Positions 13,811 to 16,517 of a DNA stretch of 16,517 nt are shown here, piece by piece. The notes below the pieces were generated by a model. That model had not been told where the DNA came from. It made no database searches and was given only the letters and a program-made list of their open reading frames with translations. Origin of the DNA: Muribaculaceae bacterium (GTDB taxonomy: Bacteria > Bacteroidota > Bacteroidia > Bacteroidales > Muribaculaceae); assembly GCA_029052265.1 (NCBI GenBank), contig JAIDJJ010000573.1, positions 1 to 16,517 of the forward strand. The letters run 5' to 3'. A program made the translations under genes and the position numbers. Every line of letters starts with the position of its first letter. The stretch's first letter is position 1.

Positions 13811-15757
13811 ATGACAGAATACGGATATTTGCGGGTCGGTGCCGGAGTGCCCAATGTAAGAGTTGCCAATGTGGATTACAATCTGCAAGGTATACTCGAT
13901 ATGGTGAAAGATGCCGATTCAAAAGAATGTGACGTCGTAGTGTTTCCTGAACTTTCCATCACTGGTTATACATGCGGAGATCTGTTTGAGCAGACGCTGC
14001 TGGTAAGTAAAGCGTCGGAGGCGGTAATAGAATTGTTGTCAGAAACTGCCGGATGTGCTGTCATGACAGTTGTAGGATGTCCGGTGTATGCACATGGCAG
14101 ACTGTATAATTGCGCCATTGTAATTGCCGGGGGAAGAATACTTGGCATAGTCCCTAAAAGCCATATCCCAAATTACGGGGAGTTTTACGAAAAAAGATGG
14201 TTCAGTTCGGGTGCCGGAATAAAGAATGACGAAATAATATTTGCCGGAAGGAAAGTGATGTTCGGTACGGATATCATTTTTGAATACAAAGGAGCCAAGA
14301 TAGGCGTCGAGATATGTGAGGATCTGTGGGTGCCAGATCCGCCGAGCAGCCGGCTCTGCATGTCGGGGGCTGATATAATATTGAACCTTTCGGCGTCAGA
14401 CGAGCTTATCGGTAAACATGACTATCTGTGCCGGCTCATTTCCCAGCAATCTGCAAGATGCCGTTGCGGTTATGTGTATGCTTCCGCAGGGTGGGGTGAA
14501 TCGACAACAGATCTCGTGTTTGCAGGGAACGCGATAATAGGTGAAGACGGATCGATTGTGGAAACTCCTCACCGTTTCTTCACCGCCCCGACTCTTATGA
14601 TGAAGGATATAGATGTCGAGAAATTGCGTAATGACAGGGCAAAATTTTCTACATTTTTTGACGATTCAGACATACCGGGCAGTGTAAGGACTGTTTATGC
14701 CGCGTGTCAGGAAATACCTAAAACCATAATGGTGAATGACGCCGTGGATTCAGAACCTTTCGTACCCCATGATGAAACCAGGCTAAAAGAGCATTGTGAG
14801 GAGATTATCAATATCCAGGCGAGGGGACTTATGCAACGTCTCAACGTGATACATTGCCATAAGGCTGTGATAGGGATTTCAGGAGGTCTTGACTCCACAC
14901 TTGCACTTCTGGTGACTGTCAGAGCTTTTGATCTTCTCGATCTTGACCGAAAAGGGATCATAGGCATAACGATGCCCGGAGAGGCAACGACATCCCGCAC
15001 CCATGACAACGCTGTGGCGCTGATGCGGGCTCTGGGGGTGACAGAGATGGAAATACCGATAGGAAAAGCCGTGGCACAGCATTTCGAGGATATCGGACAG
15101 AACCCATCCGATTATGACATAACATATGAAAATTCGCAGGCACGCGAACGCACACAGATCCTCATGGATGTATCCAATAAGGAAAATGCTATCGTGATAG
15201 GGACAGGAGACATGTCGGAGCTTGCATTGGGTTGGTGCACATACAACGGAGACCACATGTCGATGTATGGGGTCAATTCGTCAGTCCCCAAGACGCTTGT
15301 CCGTCATCTTGTGAAATGGTTTGCAGGGGAGTCCGGAGGAAAGGCGGAAGAGATACTCCTTGATATTGTCGACACCCCCATAAGCCCGGAACTTGTGCCT
15401 TCCGGAACAGATGAGATCGCTCAGAAGACAGAGGACGTGGTCGGTCCGTATGAGCTTCATGATTTCTTTATGTACCATCTCCTGCGAAATTCATTTTCTC
15501 CAAAGAAAATATACCGGCTTGCAACTATAGCTTTTAAAAACAGGTATTCTCCTCAGACCATCCTGAAATGGATGAGGAATTTCTACCGGCGTTTCTTTAC
15601 CCAGCAGTTCAAGCGTTCCTGCATGCCTGACGGACCGAAGGTCGGAAGCGTGTGCCTGTCTCCGCGCGGGGATTGGCGTATGCCGTCTGATGCGTCTTAT
15701 ATGCTATGGATGGAAGAGATAGACAGAATGGAAGAAGAGATCGGACCGTCAAAATAA
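13811..15757 (+). CDS. nadE: Glutamine-dependent NAD+ synthetase
   Basis: This enzyme converts deamido-NAD+ to NAD+ using ATP and ammonia released from glutamine, the last step of NAD+ synthesis in the cytoplasm. The 648 residues contain both domains. The N-terminal nitrilase-type glutaminase domain carries the triad E47 (VFPELSITGY), K116 (GIVPKSHIPNYGEFYE) and C169 (GVEICEDLW). The C-terminal synthetase domain carries the ATP-binding SGGLDS loop at 357-362 and a later GTGDMSELALGW segment. Having both domains predicts glutamine rather than free ammonia as nitrogen donor. ATG 13811 gives the usual short lead into the first strand of the nitrilase domain. The gene has its own likely promoter and is followed by the tsaC homologue after 28 bases. 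Confidence 0.96.
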   Translation: MTEYGYLRVGAGVPNVRVANVDYNLQGILDMVKDADSKECDVVVFPELSITGYTCGDLFEQTLLVSKASEAVIELLSETAGCAVMTVVGCPVYAHGRLYNCAIVIAGGRILGIVPKSHIPNYGEFYEKRWFSSGAGIKNDEIIFAGRKVMFGTDIIFEYKGAKIGVEICEDLWVPDPPSSRLCMSGADIILNLSASDELIGKHDYLCRLISQQSARCRCGYVYASAGWGESTTDLVFAGNAIIGEDGSIVETPHRFFTAPTLMMKDIDVEKLRNDRAKFSTFFDDSDIPGSVRTVYAACQEIPKTIMVNDAVDSEPFVPHDETRLKEHCEEIINIQARGLMQRLNVIHCHKAVIGISGGLDSTLALLVTVRAFDLLDLDRKGIIGITMPGEATTSRTHDNAVALMRALGVTEMEIPIGKAVAQHFEDIGQNPSDYDITYENSQARERTQILMDVSNKENAIVIGTGDMSELALGWCTYNGDHMSMYGVNSSVPKTLVRHLVKWFAGESGGKAEEILLDIVDTPISPELVPSGTDEIAQKTEDVVGPYELHDFFMYHLLRNSFSPKKIYRLATIAFKNRYSPQTILKWMRNFYRRFFTQQFKRSCMPDGPKVGSVCLSPRGDWRMPSDASYMLWMEEIDRMEEEIGPSK

Positions 15758-15785
15758 AGATATTATACTATAATTTCATAATGTG

Positions 15786-16352
15786 ATGACATTAGAAGAG
15801 GATATACGTCAGGCAGTGGAATGCCTGAAAAAGGGTGGGATAATACTCTATCCCACCGATACGGTATGGGGCATAGGGTGTGATGCCACCAATCCTGATG
15901 CTGTTAAAAAAATTTATGATCTTAAGCGACGTGCAGAAAGCAAGTCGATGCTCGTGCTTGTCGAAAGTGACGGAGCCCTCGAAAGAATAGTGGACGACAT
16001 CCCTGAAGTGGCGTGGGAACTGATAGATGCGGCAGTCAATCCTCTGACAGTGATATACGACCATCCGAAACACCTGGCGCCGGAACTTCTTGCCCCCGAC
16101 GGTTCATTGGGCATACGTATCACGAGTGAGAAATATTCAAATGAATTGTGCCGGCGTCTCAGGCGTCCATTAGTGTCGACATCTGCAAATATCAGCGGCG
16201 ACAAGGCGGCAAGGGTATATGGCGAAATTTCAGAACAGATCATAAGCGGAGTCGATTATGTCGCAACATACCGCAGGGATGACAACTCTCCTGCTGCTCC
16301 GAGCAATATAATTAAGGTTTCAGGAGGAGGCTTGATAAAGATCATCAGATGA
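15786..16352 (+). CDS. tsaC: Threonylcarbamoyl-AMP synthase, Sua5/YrdC family
   Basis: The product makes threonylcarbamoyl-AMP from threonine, bicarbonate and ATP, the first step of the t6A37 modification of tRNAs that read ANN codons. The 188 residues contain the family motifs: ILYPTDTVWGIGCDA (about 20-34), the KRRAESKSM nucleotide-binding segment (about 48-56), LGIRI (108-112) and STSANISG (131-138). Length fits the short TsaC form rather than the longer Sua5 with its extra C-terminal domain. I choose ATG 15786; a GTG at 15783 would add one residue. Its stop overlaps the next gene's start (ATGA, 16349-16352), so the two are probably translationally coupled. The YciO paralogue family is an alternative. 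Confidence 0.88.
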   Translation: MTLEEDIRQAVECLKKGGIILYPTDTVWGIGCDATNPDAVKKIYDLKRRAESKSMLVLVESDGALERIVDDIPEVAWELIDAAVNPLTVIYDHPKHLAPELLAPDGSLGIRITSEKYSNELCRRLRRPLVSTSANISGDKAARVYGEISEQIISGVDYVATYRRDDNSPAAPSNIIKVSGGGLIKIIR

Positions 16353-16517
16353 AAGAACCGGGGATTTCAAAAAGAAGGCAAAGGGCAAGATATCTCGTTG
16401 GCGATCTGCTGACGGGAAATGTCGCATTCTTTTTGTTTAATCTCTTCAGATTCTATCTCTTTCATGGAAATTCTCATAGTGAGAGTGTCGGGGGATACGT
16501 GTTCTCATGCGAACTCG
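16349..16517 (+). CDS. N-terminal fragment of a membrane protein, possibly a polyprenyl-phosphate sugar transferase
   Basis: Only the first 56 codons lie inside the window; the frame is open to the last base. The start ATG overlaps the stop codon of the upstream gene. The N-terminus is basic (KRRQRAR), followed by a hydrophobic stretch about residues 16-38 that includes LVGDLLTGNVAFFLFNLFRF, probably the first membrane helix. The pattern Y-L-x-x-D-x-L-x-x-x-x-A-x-x-x-F-N resembles from memory the start of Bacteroidota sugar transferases that initiate capsule or O-antigen synthesis. No catalytic part is visible, so this assignment is tentative; the open reading frame itself is well supported. 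Confidence 0.45.
   Translation, partial: MKEPGISKRRQRARYLVGDLLTGNVAFFLFNLFRFYLFHGNSHSESVGGYVFSCEL

Noticed and set aside
1..16517. Search for a new defence, mobile or biosynthetic system
   Set aside because: Apart from the spacers and the unfinished last gene, every long frame belongs to a well-known energy, cofactor or tRNA-modification family. I see no direct-repeat array, terminal inverted repeats, integrase or transposase.

Overview
The window is the end of a draft-assembly contig from a member of the Bacteroidota, most likely order Bacteroidales (gut type, possibly Muribaculaceae; the family is a guess). The evidence is the atp gene order D-C-B-E-F-H-A-G, an AtpB with a signal peptide and a large N-terminal periplasmic domain, a very short AtpC, start codons with A-rich leaders and mostly no Shine-Dalgarno sequence, and a TAnnTTTG-type promoter candidate. 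All genes lie on the + strand.

Layout. Bases 1-30 are not genomic: they match the Illumina Nextera (Tn5) read-2 adapter with two swapped bases. Bases 31-6946 hold the F1Fo ATP synthase operon: atpD (5' end lost at the contig end), atpC, atpB, atpE, atpF, atpH, atpA, atpG. Only 45 bases after atpG, with no terminator between, a block of complex I genes follows (6992-13490): nuoI, nuoJ, nuoK, nuoL, nuoM, nuoN. A strong intrinsic terminator at about 13564-13601 closes this unit. After a 320-base intergenic region comes a second unit: nadE (glutamine-dependent NAD+ synthetase), a tsaC/Sua5-family threonylcarbamoyl-AMP synthase gene, and the first 56 codons of a membrane protein that overlaps the tsaC stop codon and runs off the window.

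How the genes work together. The Nuo subunits form the ferredoxin-like NuoI and most of the proton-pumping membrane arm. The pumped ions drive the ATP synthase encoded immediately upstream. NadE makes the NAD+ that feeds respiratory redox cycling. The genes for NuoA, B, C/D and H, which usually precede nuoI, are not here; atpG occupies their place.

I found no mobile element, CRISPR array, tRNA, rRNA or defence system, and nothing I would call a new biological system. The points most worth a second look are the adapter at the contig end, the direct atpG-nuoI junction that splits the usual nuo cluster, the lack of the central lysine in NuoM while NuoL and NuoN keep it, the atpA-atpG spacer with a strong hairpin and a 14-bp palindrome, and the Lys/Ala-rich tail on NuoI.
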